NCBI GenBank assembly: GCA_902806595.1
Contig: CADCXC010000038.1
Span: 744,001-808,000, forward strand
Length of the DNA stretch: 64,000 nucleotides
Reading direction: 5' to 3'
DNA from: Pyrenopolyporus hunteri
Lineage: Eukaryota; Ascomycota; Sordariomycetes; Xylariales; Hypoxylaceae
The notes under the pieces were generated by a model that had not been told where the DNA came from, made no database searches, and was given only the letters and a program-made list of their open reading frames with translations. Both the position numbers and the translations under genes were made by a program. Shown here piece by piece: positions 1-12,012 of this stretch (positions are counted from its first letter, which is position 1; every line of letters begins with the position of its first letter).

Positions 1-725
1 GCTCTCGCCAGCCAGCCAAGCCAGGGGTCCCGTCCCTTCCTGCTCTTTGACTTTTCACCCTCTATCACTACAACACCTGCCTCTTACCCGCCTCTTAATA
101 TGGATATCCTCTTAATATAAATATCGGGTATTATATATCTTTAAGCAGGAGACATACACAGTAACAACCTAAACAAGCACGTAAGCTGATATGAATTTTA
201 TTGATTTAGATCGGTACGAACTACGCATCAACAGTTGAACGAGCTGGGCGTTGAAAGCAACGGCACCAATCTCGCTTCGTAGTCTCGTCTCCCAGTCAGC
301 TTTCGTAGCGACACTTCATTCTCGGTATCGGAGGCGTCATGCGCCAGCCAGTGGGTTTTCCTCCGTCCGCCTCCCTCGAGTCCAGCGTAGTGTCCACATT
401 ATCAATACTTGATTTTACCATGATATCTTTTTTTGTTCACCCTCCCGGCTTCTTCTCCAATGACAGTCTTTTATAAGAGACTTTTTCCTCCTAGATTCCT
501 GATGCCGCCTCCCAGCCTTTGCCATCGATCACGTCTCGTAGGGGTAAAGACTGATGTTATCGATACAAAATCCGTCAAATCCCGGGACGCCACGCTTTAA
601 GCTTGAAAACACCATATGTTCGGGGCACTGAGCCGTTTTGATATGGTAACATAAAAAGGAAAAAAAATGTACACGACCGGTTAGGTAGGCGCGCAGGGAG
701 CCCTGCGTCGGTAAGAATGATATGC
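1..725. other. Left-edge intergenic / 3' flank of the 7TM receptor gene
   Basis: I see no convincing coding frame here. The stretch lies downstream of the minus-strand receptor gene and probably holds its 3' UTR and terminator. It is of ordinary composition, with an AT-rich patch around positions 95-150. Confidence 0.6.
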
Positions 726-2530
726 TTATATGAAAACGTTGTTACGATTGTTATAATCGGTCGCTCCCGGCTGGTGAGCATATTGGGATATTGGGATCGC
801 GTATCCTGCGTCTTCCTCTTTCTCTATCCTGTTCATTCCCAATGGGTTGATACTGTCGTAATCGTGCGGTCGTTGCGCAGGCATTGGGGGTAATGGGTAG
901 GACTCTTGATAATCCTGTTGCGCATCCCAATGGAGCTGCTGCGGCGGGCGGGGCGAGGAGAACGACCGCTGATGCGGTTGGTACCGAGCCGTTTGCCCAA
1001 AGTAATCGGGAGTCTGGCGCCCACCTCGTGCAATGGGTGACTTTGTCGCGCTAGTTGGTGTCAGCACCGTTTCCGCTTTTCCGGAGTCGCGAGACAACAT
1101 TTCATAAGACCGTGGGTCCTGCTTGATATCCATCCGAGCGTCAACAGACACAAATTCCTTCTTGGTACGGGTACCGATGCACGATCCGAATAGGTCGAGC
1201 CAGCCCGTGACCATCGACCAGCGGCCGAGTAGCAGGAGCAGCCAAATGCCGTTCATCTGCGTCCGATGTTAGCTTACAGAGCACCCTCCTATACTTTCCC
1301 GCTAAGATCACTTACCGCCAGAAGTACCAGCACCGCCGTAACGGTCGGGAGGCTGACGACCAAGTCTTCGGCCAAGTGCAAGCACGCGTTCTTATCGCCG
1401 CCGGACGCGGCTAGGCACGCCGCCCACACCAACGCCTTGCCCGGCTCCGTCTTGATCGATTCTACGGTGTTGTCCAGGAAGACGAAGATGACAGCGAAGA
1501 AGATAACGTCGGCGATGATAATCAGCACGATGACGATGCCTCGCCATTGCAGTTGGATAACGCGCCGTATTCGTCGATACGCCTGGCGGGGCGTCATGGT
1601 GCGGATGCTGTTCGAGTACGACGGCATGCCCGAGCCCTCGGTCGTGGCGCTGTTGTCGGTCAAGGACGCGAGGTAGACCTTGATGCAGTATCCGAACGTG
1701 GCGAACTGTATGATGACGGTAAGGCCTGCGAAAACCAACAGCGGGATCCAGAAGTCGGCTAAGCTGTTCTCGTGGTTGATGTGGCACGTAGCACCGAACC
1801 GGAAGGAAACCCCGCTGAAGACGAGGAGGATGACAAGGCCGATGATGGGTATGCCCCAGCCAAGCACCTGAGAGAACCACATGTAATTCCGGCCCACGAC
1901 CAGCTGCCAGCAGATCTGCAGATGCAGAGAAAGCGCCCTCAAGAAAACCCACATGATGCCGGCCCAGCCACCGGCGAGCAGGAAGGCCCCGGAGGCCGCG
2001 CACACGGAGCTCGAGTCCATTCCGTGCGGGGTGATTTCGTTGTAGCATTCGTCTGGCTTGGCCGCTAAGGGGACGATGAAGCCCAACTATACACAGACCG
2101 GTTAGCTACCCAGACTCCAGGCCGCGCTACCCCCGAGTAGAACCAGAACTCACATTCATCAAGACAGTTGCGCATGTGAGACTGATGCTCAGGTAGTGGC
2201 GGTGCGTCTTGTCGACAGGAAGCACGATCCAGGAGATCAGGAGGAAGCCGCAGCAAACCATACCGACGACGTTGACCCAACTTGCCGCCGTCGTCGCCGT
2301 GTCGAAGTTATCCGGGTAAGCCCAGTCGGTCATGGGACACGGCACACAGCAAGTCAACCGTCCGAAAGGCGCGCACATCCGGCCGTCCACATCTATGGAG
2401 CAATTAGGCATTAGCTTATAAGGCGAGGGCCGATCTAGAACTTACGTCCTCCCTCCTCCGGGAACATTTGCGCATTAAAGAAGGGCGCGGGGCACCCGCC
2501 GCGTAGGGCTTCTATCGAATTGTTCGCCAT
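726..2530 (-). CDS. Seven-transmembrane G-protein-coupled-receptor-like protein (fungal class VII / GprM-like)
   Basis: Four exons on the minus strand: 2446-2530, 2154-2392, 1316-2086 and 726-1256. Introns are 53, 67 and 59 nt, with donors GTAAGT, GTGAGT and GTAAGT. The coding length is 1626 nt, giving 541 residues. The start is the ATG at 2528-2530, in a short first exon (MANNSIEALRGG...). The N-terminal ~65 residues are Cys-rich and probably extracellular (GRMCAPF, then LTCCVPCPMTDW). Seven hydrophobic segments follow; the third ends in LHLQICWQ, and loop motifs include TCHINHENSLADFW. The last exon finishes helix 7 and adds a ~150-residue polar tail with TPDYFGQTARY and SFSSPRPPQ. From family knowledge this resembles the fungal secretin/Frizzled-like receptors grouped as class VII, expected in the plasma membrane. 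The ligand is unknown. The 7TM topology is seen in the sequence; G-protein coupling is inferred. Confidence 0.8.
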
Positions 2531-3161
2531 GTTGACGTTCGTATACGTGCTCAGGCGCGTAGTAAAAGTACAATCGTAGACAAGGAATCGTAGAAAGAAT
2601 CGAAACGGGTGGCCGAAGATCTATCTAGGGTATATTCCGCTTGCTTCAAACCTTACTCCAACTTAGCCCGCGGCGACGAAATCCGAACGGGGCGTTACGC
2701 AAAAGCCGGGCGAGGATGAGATATGTTGTGTCGTGAGCCGGTGAATATCGACCAATCCGCCCCTACTCGATATCTTTTCAAGGGTATACTGCTTTTGACA
2801 ACTTGAATTTCGCTCGCCGTAAGACACCGAAGTCGAGGTAGTCGTCTACTTGCTTGAATAAACAGCCAGGCGCGGGTATAGGTCGAGGCGTGACAGCGAG
2901 ATGCTCCTGATGTGTAGCGGACTGGGTAGCCTAGGTGATATTCATGGCCCCCGGAATCTCATGCAGATGAGGCGATTCCCATACACATGAAGCACATACA
3001 GGGGACGTGAATATGAACGAAAGAGGCATACACAGCGAGAAAGCAGAAAAGAAAAAGACCAGAAACACACGAAAGGACAGGGAACGTAGGAAGGAAGGAC
3101 ATATTTAGAGAGTGAGGGCACCAGCATGTACAATACAATACATGCTCGACGGTGCATGTAA

Positions 3162-3197
3162 CCTACCAAGCCTACCAAGCCTACCAAGCCTATCATG
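3162..3197. repeat. 9-bp tandem repeat (cctaccaag), about 4 copies
   Basis: There are three perfect copies of CCTACCAAG followed by one imperfect copy (CCTATCATG). It is a short minisatellite in the upstream region of the receptor gene. Confidence 0.85.
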
Positions 3198-3482
3198 CCT
3201 GGCAAAATAGGGCCGGGGGGCTCGAGGTCTGGGAGGCAGACAATTTGACGACATGTGCGCCAGGGGGGAGGGCTCTTGGGGAAGCGGATACAAATGTTAG
3301 ATGGGACCAATTCCTTGGGGTGGATCTGTGTGTGGCCCCGTTCGTGGTACGCTGTATCGTCGTATGCGAGCGCCATAGGGTGGCCGCGAGCGCCGCAGCG
3401 TGTACTATGGCAAGCTGTGATGTAGGTTGGAAATTGACAAGGGCACGGGGGCACACGAATGGCACCTTGAGAGCTGCTCTTC

Positions 3483-3518
3483 TTGGGTGGTTTGGGTGGT
3501 TTGGGTGTCTTGGGTCGT
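3483..3518. repeat. 9-bp tandem repeat (ttgggtggt), about 4 copies
   Basis: There are two perfect copies of TTGGGTGGT, then TTGGGTGTC and TTGGGTCGT. The unit length equals that of the array at 3162, and the unit is loosely similar to its reverse complement (CTTGGTAGG). Confidence 0.8.
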
Positions 3519-5190
3519 TTCCTTGGGGTCTCTGGTCTCCTTGGGGGTCTCCTTGACGTATCCGCCCATCTCGCCTCTGTCAAACCCGGTCCTTCGACCG
3601 ATTCTGACTGGCCGAATTGATTCCTAACCTTCCTAGGGGGGTGTGGTCCCGGGCAGAGGCCGGTAGACCACTTGGGGAAGCTAGAGGACGCCCATCTGCC
3701 AAGACAGAGTCTTGCCATCGCCGGGGCTGACAAGGGGATTTTTCTTTTTCCTCTGCTCGGTCCACTAAGAATTCCAGACAGATCCCCCCCGTCCCCCTGG
3801 TCAACTTGGCGACCCATCGCATGTACCCGGCCAGGGCCCAGCAGAGGGCCAAGCAGAGGGGCCCAGTCAAGTCGAGTTCGGTTAAGTCGCGAAGCCCCGT
3901 TTCGACTACTGTAGGTTAATTAGGATAGATTCGGTCTTTTTGATCAACGCACAGCACTAATAGCAACTAAATGGCAACTAATGGCGTTGGCGCCCTTCTT
4001 AGACGGCGACGAGAAATTTTGATCTCAGGCACAATAGCCGCTAGGTGCGAGTAGGTTGGTTCTAGGGGGGGAACCAAGGGGTCCCGCTGCGAATCCAGTT
4101 AGGAGTTTGCTTGTATGTACCTGTATATAGAATTGCTGAATCCTGCGTGTATGATGTGAGTGTGATGCGGGTGCGATGTGAGCACGATGCGAGTATGAAT
4201 ATACTGCGCAGAGTGGTGTTCGGTAGGTACATGTAGTATGACATATAGTGGGTGACGGTCGAGCGAATCCTATCGGCGATGCCCTGTCGCACAGATCCAG
4301 GGCCACATTTAAGTCCACTGAGCCTATTCTACATAAGGCATGTGGCCTAGGTACCTAATCGACGGTAGGCATTTGATCTACCTAGGTACCTATATACCAG
4401 GCACGCACCTAGGTACTATGCGAATTTAATGGAGCATGGTATACAAGGTAGGTAGGTACCTAAGTAAGGTAAGTAAAGTTACCAGCGGACTGCTCAAGTC
4501 GTCCTTCGTCCGGCGCCACATGCTGTCGGTATCAAGTTGAGAAAAGGATTCGCATCTGCAAGTCATGCATACAGTAGGCAGGTAAGTACCTTAGCTATGT
4601 ACCCTCCTTATGTAGTCTGGATAGAAATGAGGTATATAAGGTAAGGTATTTACATAACACATGTATAGATAATGTGACCTATACTATTGTAGGCACACTA
4701 ACCTGGATATACTACGTACACAGATCTCTGGCCCCCTACGCCCACGTTGCCCATAACCACCCAACTCTGGTCAAGATGACAGGTTGATGGGCGGCCCGAA
4801 TCTCTTAGGGTTCAACCCATTAGGCTGTACTAGGTAGTGCAGGTTGTTATATTTATCGGTCCCAACGTCGACACCCGCGTACTCGCGTGGCATATAACAC
4901 ACAGCTATACCAACCTTTACGCACCATAGATGCAACTAAAATGGGATATCTCGCGTGCCCGTGAGACATAGCTAGGCCGGTTCAAGCACGGCGTCTGGGC
5001 ATCTACGTAGGCGTATACGCTACAGCGTACTATGGTATATACCTAAACCTAGGGTCTAGCCTAGAGTATAGTGACCCCATAGACGTAAGACGTCCGCGGT
5101 GATATCCCAAAAGCCAAGAAGCTCAACAAATTCCATTTTACCTACCACGTATGTAGGACGACTCTTGGCGTCTTATGGCTTCGGCAGAAC

Positions 5191-5214
5191 GTAGGTAAGT
5201 AGGTAGGTAGGTAG
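5191..5214. repeat. (TAGG)n microsatellite
   Basis: Run of GTAG/TAGG tetranucleotides, one of several in the window that share the core of the abundant TACCTAGGTA palindrome. Confidence 0.8.
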
Positions 5215-6112
5215 ACACCGTACCTCTATGCAGGCAGAGATGTATACGTAAAATACGTAGGTAGATAAATTACGATGAATTATAATAAATTACCTATATT
5301 ATGGATTATATGAATTACATACATGTAGCATAGGTGGCAGGTACCTAGGCATGGCCTCCGTCCGAAGCTAGTCCTGCAGGTACAAAGGTTCGCCAAAGAC
5401 AGGCTAAAATGCAGTGTGATAGTCAGATCCGTCCCTGCGTTACATGCCTCCTAAAGTATTGTATACCTAGATCCACTGGCTTCATAAGGTTACCTCTCAG
5501 ACGGAAGTCGTGTGCCGTTTGCTTAAGGACCTATCTACCTGCCTTACACTTGCATTCGTTATTTTAGGTACCTACCAGGTAGGTAGGGAGGTAGCTGGGG
5601 AAGGTTTATCCATCCCAATCTTATCGTAAAGCCTCCTTAGATACCTAGGTACCCGACGTATTATGCAACTCTCAACGGCTCGCATAGAAAATACAACCAC
5701 CCATCCCATTCATATCCACTATCCGCACTTGCGCTACAAACGGACAGATATATTTATATAGGTAGCTTGCAAGTTCGAGACCGTTGCCACAAACACCCGA
5801 TACAGGATGGGACAGAACCGGGACCCTATTACCGGTACGACGGGATGTTTTGCTTTCACGTTTTGCCAAGGGCGGAGGACGAAGATGCCCACATTTACAC
5901 ACTTCTCAACACGTCTCTAATACGCACTTAAACCCTCCGGTACTAGACGGCAGCAGGCCTCGAGATCGGCCAGGTCGCCTAGGTAGTTACATATTAAGCG
6001 AGGTTCTCGACGTCTTCTGGGATATTAAAGCCTTGCAAAGAACCCATGAAATGTCTCAGCCCTGTTGAGCTCACGGACCTCTCCCTCGCCGTTGGGACCG
6101 TCGCTCATATTA

Positions 6113-6144
6113 CTCTATTACTCTATTGCTCTATTACTCTATCC
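6113..6144. repeat. 8-bp tandem repeat (ctctatta), 4 copies
   Basis: Four consecutive 8-bp units: CTCTATTA, CTCTATTG, CTCTATTA and CTCTATCC. Confidence 0.85.
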
Positions 6145-9100
6145 TATGGAGATCATGCAAGAGGGTCCCGACAGTCGGTTAGGAAACTTCCCAAAACTTA
6201 CCAGTGCCGGCCCAGATTACTATAACGGGTACTACGCTCACGGACGGTAACGCCCCTTGCACCAGAATACTAATTCCCGGTCGGGGAAGAAGGAAAAAAC
6301 TATTATTAAGAGAAAAATAAGGGAGTGGGAAAAGACCCAAGGCCCCGCAAGGCAACGGAGTAAAGTATAGCGAGTGGTGGCCACCTGCGTTATGCGATTG
6401 TATGGGTAGCCATACCAGCTGAAGCCTCTAGATCGCGTAGCCATTCGTATCCCGAGCATTGAGGGAGATGCGGTTATGATGCGGGTTTTCGGGACGCAAA
6501 ATAGGGGATGCGCAGGAAGAGAAGCGCTGAACCGATAATTTCTAGATTTTGCGCAGCCAGTCAGAGGGGCATTCCGTCGTATCGGCTCCTGGCGCCGCTG
6601 TAAGGCACTCGAAGGGCGACCTCTCACAGCTGAAATCGACGGCGGCGCGTTTCTACTGGTCCGTTCTCCTGCAGGTCTCAGATTTTGCCTTGCGACTTCG
6701 ATCCCCGCTATCCCACTGCGTCGTCCCACTCTCGCTCATCATATCCTACATAATACACTATGTAGGTACATGTATCATGGCACCAATGCAAGGGGCGTGT
6801 AGGTACCTTGCGTATGTGAGGACTCCTGGGAAAGGCTTCTTCGAGGTAAGGCTTTAATAACACGACGCTTCCAGACCAATGGAAGAGCGCATCACCATCA
6901 CCTTACGCAGGGTGGGTACAGTTAAGAGAACACGGGGTAGCGAATTGTGCAGCATGTTTACCTACCAGGTATCTAGCCTAGAACCGCGGATCCATACCGA
7001 CGCGCTGGATGGGATCCAATCGTCAAGTCAAGTCGCCGAATGGCGAATATACCTATGCGCAGATGCTCAGATGCCCAGATGCTCAGAGAGAAAACTCCGC
7101 CAACACGAAGCAAGGGTCCGTATAAGATGCTCTGCTAAGTAAAACGAATAATTAGGTAGGTACCCAGTTACGAATGAATAGCAACTGGTAATATAACATG
7201 GGCATCCGTTTTAGACGCAAATGCCCGTCCACTTCCCGCCATCCCCCGCGCTGCTAGAGCCTCGATTTTCATTCAGTCGCAACCTGTAAGATTTTGGTGT
7301 CTTCGTCGTCGGACCGGATGGTCCTGGCTAGCGGAAGGCAATATCCAGTTAAAAGCGAATTGCTCAACCCGACGCCGTCTTATTACCGCTGTAATGTTAA
7401 TGTTAATGTTCTCGCTCCGATGGCCTCAAATGCCGCAGACACCGGGCCCAAGATGTGATTCGGATGCTGCGTGTGTAACTAACTATTGGTGAATCCAGGA
7501 CGCCATGCAGTTTCTGCCCACGGTTGGGGCAAACTTGTCAGCCCCCTTTTTCCAAGGTGAAATATCCTGCAGTGAGCGATTACGTACGTCGATACCTAGG
7601 TAGATATTGTCAGACGGCAAAAGCCAAGGGCCGGTTCTTCGATTCTACCTCCTCTCTGATCGACACGGACCTACCTACGTATTGTACATACGTGCCTTAA
7701 GGCATATCTAATTCCATCTAAAGTTCGTAATATGACACCTTACGCGATAGACACGTGCGCTTCAAGATCAGGGCTTCGGTATGGGCCGAGGCGTGGTTGA
7801 ACAAGGTTCGCGATTACCAACCTGCTGGAATCGACAGAGATTTTGGTGGCGGTTACGTATTTTTCGCGAGCTGAGGCAGAATGTCGCCGCACGAACGCAG
7901 GGAACGCCCCCGGGCCGAACCTGACCAAAGTACCTAAGTAGTAAGCAGTAAGCAGTCTAACAGATATCGTGCCTGAGATGATATCGAGTTGCCTAATCTA
8001 GCATCCCATCACGGCGCCTCCCAGGTCGTGCCGAAGAAGGAAGAGCGGCTTAGGCCGTTTCAGGATGGAAGAGACGAGCGTTGAAGCCGCCGCGACTAAT
8101 CTATGGTATGTCCAGAACTAATACTACGTAGAGTAGCTTCGGCCATATTACATAGTAGACTATATTTCCACGGTATACGAATGCAGCAAGTACTTCGAGG
8201 GCTTAATAGGGCTAATGTGCGGCAGAGGCACCGCGCCGCGAGATACATAGATTGCCGTACGGCTCCCGATACCACTGTAACAATCTGCCCTCCGCTCGCT
8301 ACCTACCTGGATGGGTGGTTGTCCCCTAACCTGGAGTGGTGCGTACGGATCTCAATAACGGACATCATATTTATATCTCTCTTTCGTTGCATCCGACCAT
8401 AAGGACGAACGGTTTGGCTTTCAAGAAATAGATCATGATCTGCATCAACTGTCTAGACCTTAGTCAAGGATAGACGATCGCACATATAGCCGTTCCGTGA
8501 TAAAATCGCAACGCCCGATCTCGCACAGGCGCATACATCCAAAATATGCGTCGAGTGCTATTCCCTCTGTAGATTAGGGCGGCTTTTCCTTAAGTAGGTA
8601 TTGTTAGTGAGTAAGGCCGCACCACATTTTGTTTCGTTTCGTTGCAACCTCATCGCTGCGATCGCCCTGCGCCATCATATCCTACTACTACTACATATGT
8701 ATTGTACAATACCTACATACCTACTTAGGTAGGCTGTCACGTCGGCCGAGTTTCAGTTAGGTTGACGTTACGGTCAATTGCTGAGCGGAGTTTTTCGGAT
8801 CTCGTCCACTTCTAGACTTGGTCCAGCCTACCAACATTCTTTTCCCCTTATCCTTTTCGCCGCGGGGAGGGAAATAAAGAAAAAAGCAACCCGTCTCACG
8901 TACATACCTGCGTACCGTATCGCCTATTCGAGATCCCGATCAATGCGAAAAGGCTTGCTTACGTGCATCTAACCTAATTGTTCCATCGCAGACGGAAAGC
9001 GGCGAGCGCGCGCCGTAGGACGAGCCCTGGGCCTAGGCACTCCTCGAATATTTCCAGAACCATTCAACGGGTGGTGACCCAGACCCCGGGTGTAAAATGT

Positions 9101-11130
9101 CGCTGAAGTTCCCCCTGCTTTCTTAACATGACGCAGTAATACGAACGTCGTAACGTTATGCTCTTACGACGAATTAAAGGTTTCTTACCCACGGACTGTC
9201 GCCACTAACTTGGGACTTAATTTGCGAATAGGCCAAGCCAACCGGATCTGACAGTTCGGCTCGACGTCGAAACATCTTGGCTTGGGTAGTCTCTCCTCTT
9301 GGTAGCGAGATGGTGTAACGAACTTGCAATAACGCGCTGCAAATGATCTTCTCCTTTTTGGTAAAATATCCGACATATCTAGATGAGCCGGTCCCTTCGC
9401 AACTGTGTATTGCCATACGTCTCGTCGTATGTTTCCGAGCGCCATGGCCAAGCTGTGACTCCACATACGCCTAGGTTTTTGGGTATGTATTGTACTTAGG
9501 TGGATGATTAGTACCTGAGCCGTCCGTCTTCTATTGGCCTGTTCGCTAAGACCCAGGGTTGATTTACACTACAAGGTTTCACGCCCATAATCGATGCGAA
9601 GTCATACATATCACATACGCAGGCCGGGTGAGTATCGAAGCGCACGACGACGAACGGCAGAATCCACTACCCCCATATTCACGTTGCATTAGGCTCATCT
9701 GAGACATTGTCTTACTCGGTAGTTGAAGCCATACCGACATACAGAGAGCTCTTTTGGGCTCAGACAGACATCTTCGACAATCTAGCGTCTGTCCGCTCAG
9801 GCCCCCTGCCCTGCCTCCCGCGACGATCGTCAGGTCTTTCGAAACACTGCCGAAATGCAACTTGATCCCGGCCAGTCGAACCTATTGATCGGATCCTAGA
9901 GCCGAACTCGCTCGACTCGCTGGGTCGGACGCAGTCGATCGGAGAACTATCGTTTCTGAGACAACTACCATAGTATCATCTCCACAGGTTAAGAAAGGTG
10001 TTTTGGTGCAACTGTGACATCCGATGCGGAACCTCAAGCATCTCAACAAGGCAAGGAGCGTCAGATTAGAACCGCACGCTAGCAGTTCGTGAATGCTACA
10101 TACTCCAGCCTCTAGACACCTTACAGCCTCGTAAACCCCGGTATTGATTCCACCAAAACCTGATAGTGTACCACTATTAGGGCAGATCGAGTGAGGAGAC
10201 GTTCCCAAGGCTAAGGAAACCTCATGGCTTAAGAGCCCAACCCAATGGAGCCAAACCCGGCAATGTAAGTCGCGAAGTCGCGTGCCCAGCGATCCTCAGC
10301 CGGCGAACGACCCCATCTCAACACCGATGCGATCGCCGAGGACGTCCGCCGAGTATGTATCTCTGGGGAATGCAGGTGGCGTCGTACCGTGCAACTACTG
10401 AAAACGCTCTAGACGCGCCATAGCTCTGCAGCGTAGCATCATCACCTGTCTCTTTACACACACCGGAGATCAGCGTGGTGATGATGGCAGCCCGATCAGG
10501 CGGCCTTGACGGGAGACCTACCTGCCTGCGAACCTACGTAACGCATGAATGTGCGCGTGTATAACCCTTCTAGAACAGGTTGTCTTATCCCGAAAGGCCA
10601 ATGAGACACCGAGCAGGAGAGGCACGATGCCTCGTCGCGGTACTAGGTACATACATACCTACGTACCATCGTAGACGTCGAATTTGCACGATACCTCCGT
10701 CGGAGTCAGTCCGATCCCTGCCCGCAGCCCATTGACGACCTCCTGTTTGCGGAATGGGATCCCCGTCCAAGCACGAGGGGGGGTTCGCGCTGGCCGGCCC
10801 GATTATGATGGAGGGCACGGACAGGGCCTCGAACACCTCTAACCAGGAACGGTTTTTCGTAGGCCTTATCGATTGCTTCCGTGTCCACAGAAAAGCCCAA
10901 TCCTTAACGGGTCTCGACGATGATCTTGGTGATCGAGCCAACAGCCGGTGTTGGCCAACGGCACGTGTATAAACGGCGTCGGTTGAAGTGTACATGTGGT
11001 CGAGGCATTGTATGATAATATGTAAACTCCTACTTTCCTACTCAAGTTCCTTACCGACACTTATAGACGCCACCAACAGTCGAGTTAAACGGCTAGCGCT
11101 TAACACGTATGGATCATGTAGGTATTTGAA

Positions 11131-11224
11131 CTATAGGCACGCCGGACCGTAAGAAGATTTTCCGCCAAACCGCTAAATCGAAAAATTTCCAGATGTCAGA
11201 CCCACTTTTTAGCTGTAGTTACGT
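11131..11224 (+). repeat. Left terminal inverted repeat of the AT-rich element
   Basis: Begins CTATAGGCACGCCGGACC and ends TGTAGTTACGT. By hand alignment it matches the reverse complement of 32497-32589 with about 13 mismatches and one 1-base gap (roughly 85% identity). About ten of the mismatches are transitions. It keeps a normal base composition, with CpA sites still present, so the heavy mutation stops at its inner edge. Confidence 0.88.
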
Positions 11225-11737
11225 GAAAACCATAAAGGGTTACAAAGTATATACCATTAGATTATATAATTACTTAATTAAATGATAAGTTTATAATATA
11301 ATTAAAAAAAATAATAAATTTATTTTTATAGATTAAATAAAATTATAATAAAAAAATTATCGTAAATATATAATATTAAACGAATAAAAAATTATTAATA
11401 AATAACCGAAATAAAATCATACGATCGTATAATAAAAAATAAGGAAATAAAAGGAATTAATTAAATTATATATATCTAAAAGTTATAAATAAATTAACTT
11501 TATATTAATCGATATTTATATTTTTTTTAAAAATTTATACTTTAAATTTTTATCGCGTAAAACGATAAAATATTTAATAAAAATATATTTACCGTTATTA
11601 TCGTTACGACGGATATTTTAATATAAAGTTATATTATTATATACGGTTTTTAAAAAATAATAAATTATCGATAACGTAATACGAGATAATTTCGTTATTT
11701 TATTTTAATATATATAAATTTTATAATTTTTTTTTTT

Positions 11738-12012
11738 ATTACGATTCGATATAATTAATTTAATTTTATTAAATAATCGATATCGAAGTTTCGACCGATT
11801 ATATAATTAAAACTTATATATAAAACCGTAATTTAATTTTAATACGACGCGTAATATTAAAAATTAAAAATTAAATTTCGTTAATATTATAAAAAAAAAA
11901 AAAAAAAAAAAACTAAATTACGATTTTATATATAAATTTTAACGACGTAATTAATTAAAACTTCGATATTTATTATTTAATAAAATTAATTTAATCGTAT
12001 TAAATCGTAATA
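11738..12012. repeat. Palindromic MITE-like copy (A) of the poly(A)-tract repeat family
   Basis: Inverted arms of ~100 bp (11738-11840 and ~11910-12012) both carry TTACGAT(T)CGAT-like tips and a TAAAACCGTAATTTA-type inner end. They flank a core with ACGACGCGTAATATT and a 20-base A tract. It is heavily mutated. Related copies lie at 15216-15391, 30978-31163 and ~32045-32225. Confidence 0.65.

Larger units (their letters stand above)
2531..11130. other. 8.6-kb gene desert between the receptor gene and the AT-rich element
   Basis: No frame here looks like a real gene. Open frames are short, overlap on both strands and show no recognisable motif. The stretch holds many copies of TACCTAGGTA and TAGG/CCTA runs (for example near 4351, 4379, 5642 and 7597) and short tandem repeats listed separately. 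The first few hundred bases upstream of 2530 presumably hold the receptor promoter. The 7.2-11.1 kb part has normal base composition but nothing I can read as a gene; decayed genes cannot be excluded. Confidence 0.6.

Noticed and set aside
2942..3817. 291-codon minus-strand frame upstream of the receptor
   Set aside because: Its translation is low complexity driven by the 9-bp repeats (PKPPKPPKK, GLVGLVGLVG), long opposing frames overlap it, and no domain is recognisable.
6238..6729. 163-codon minus-strand frame in the gene desert
   Set aside because: Arg/Ser-rich without a domain, overlapped by an opposing frame, and no splice-linked continuation found.
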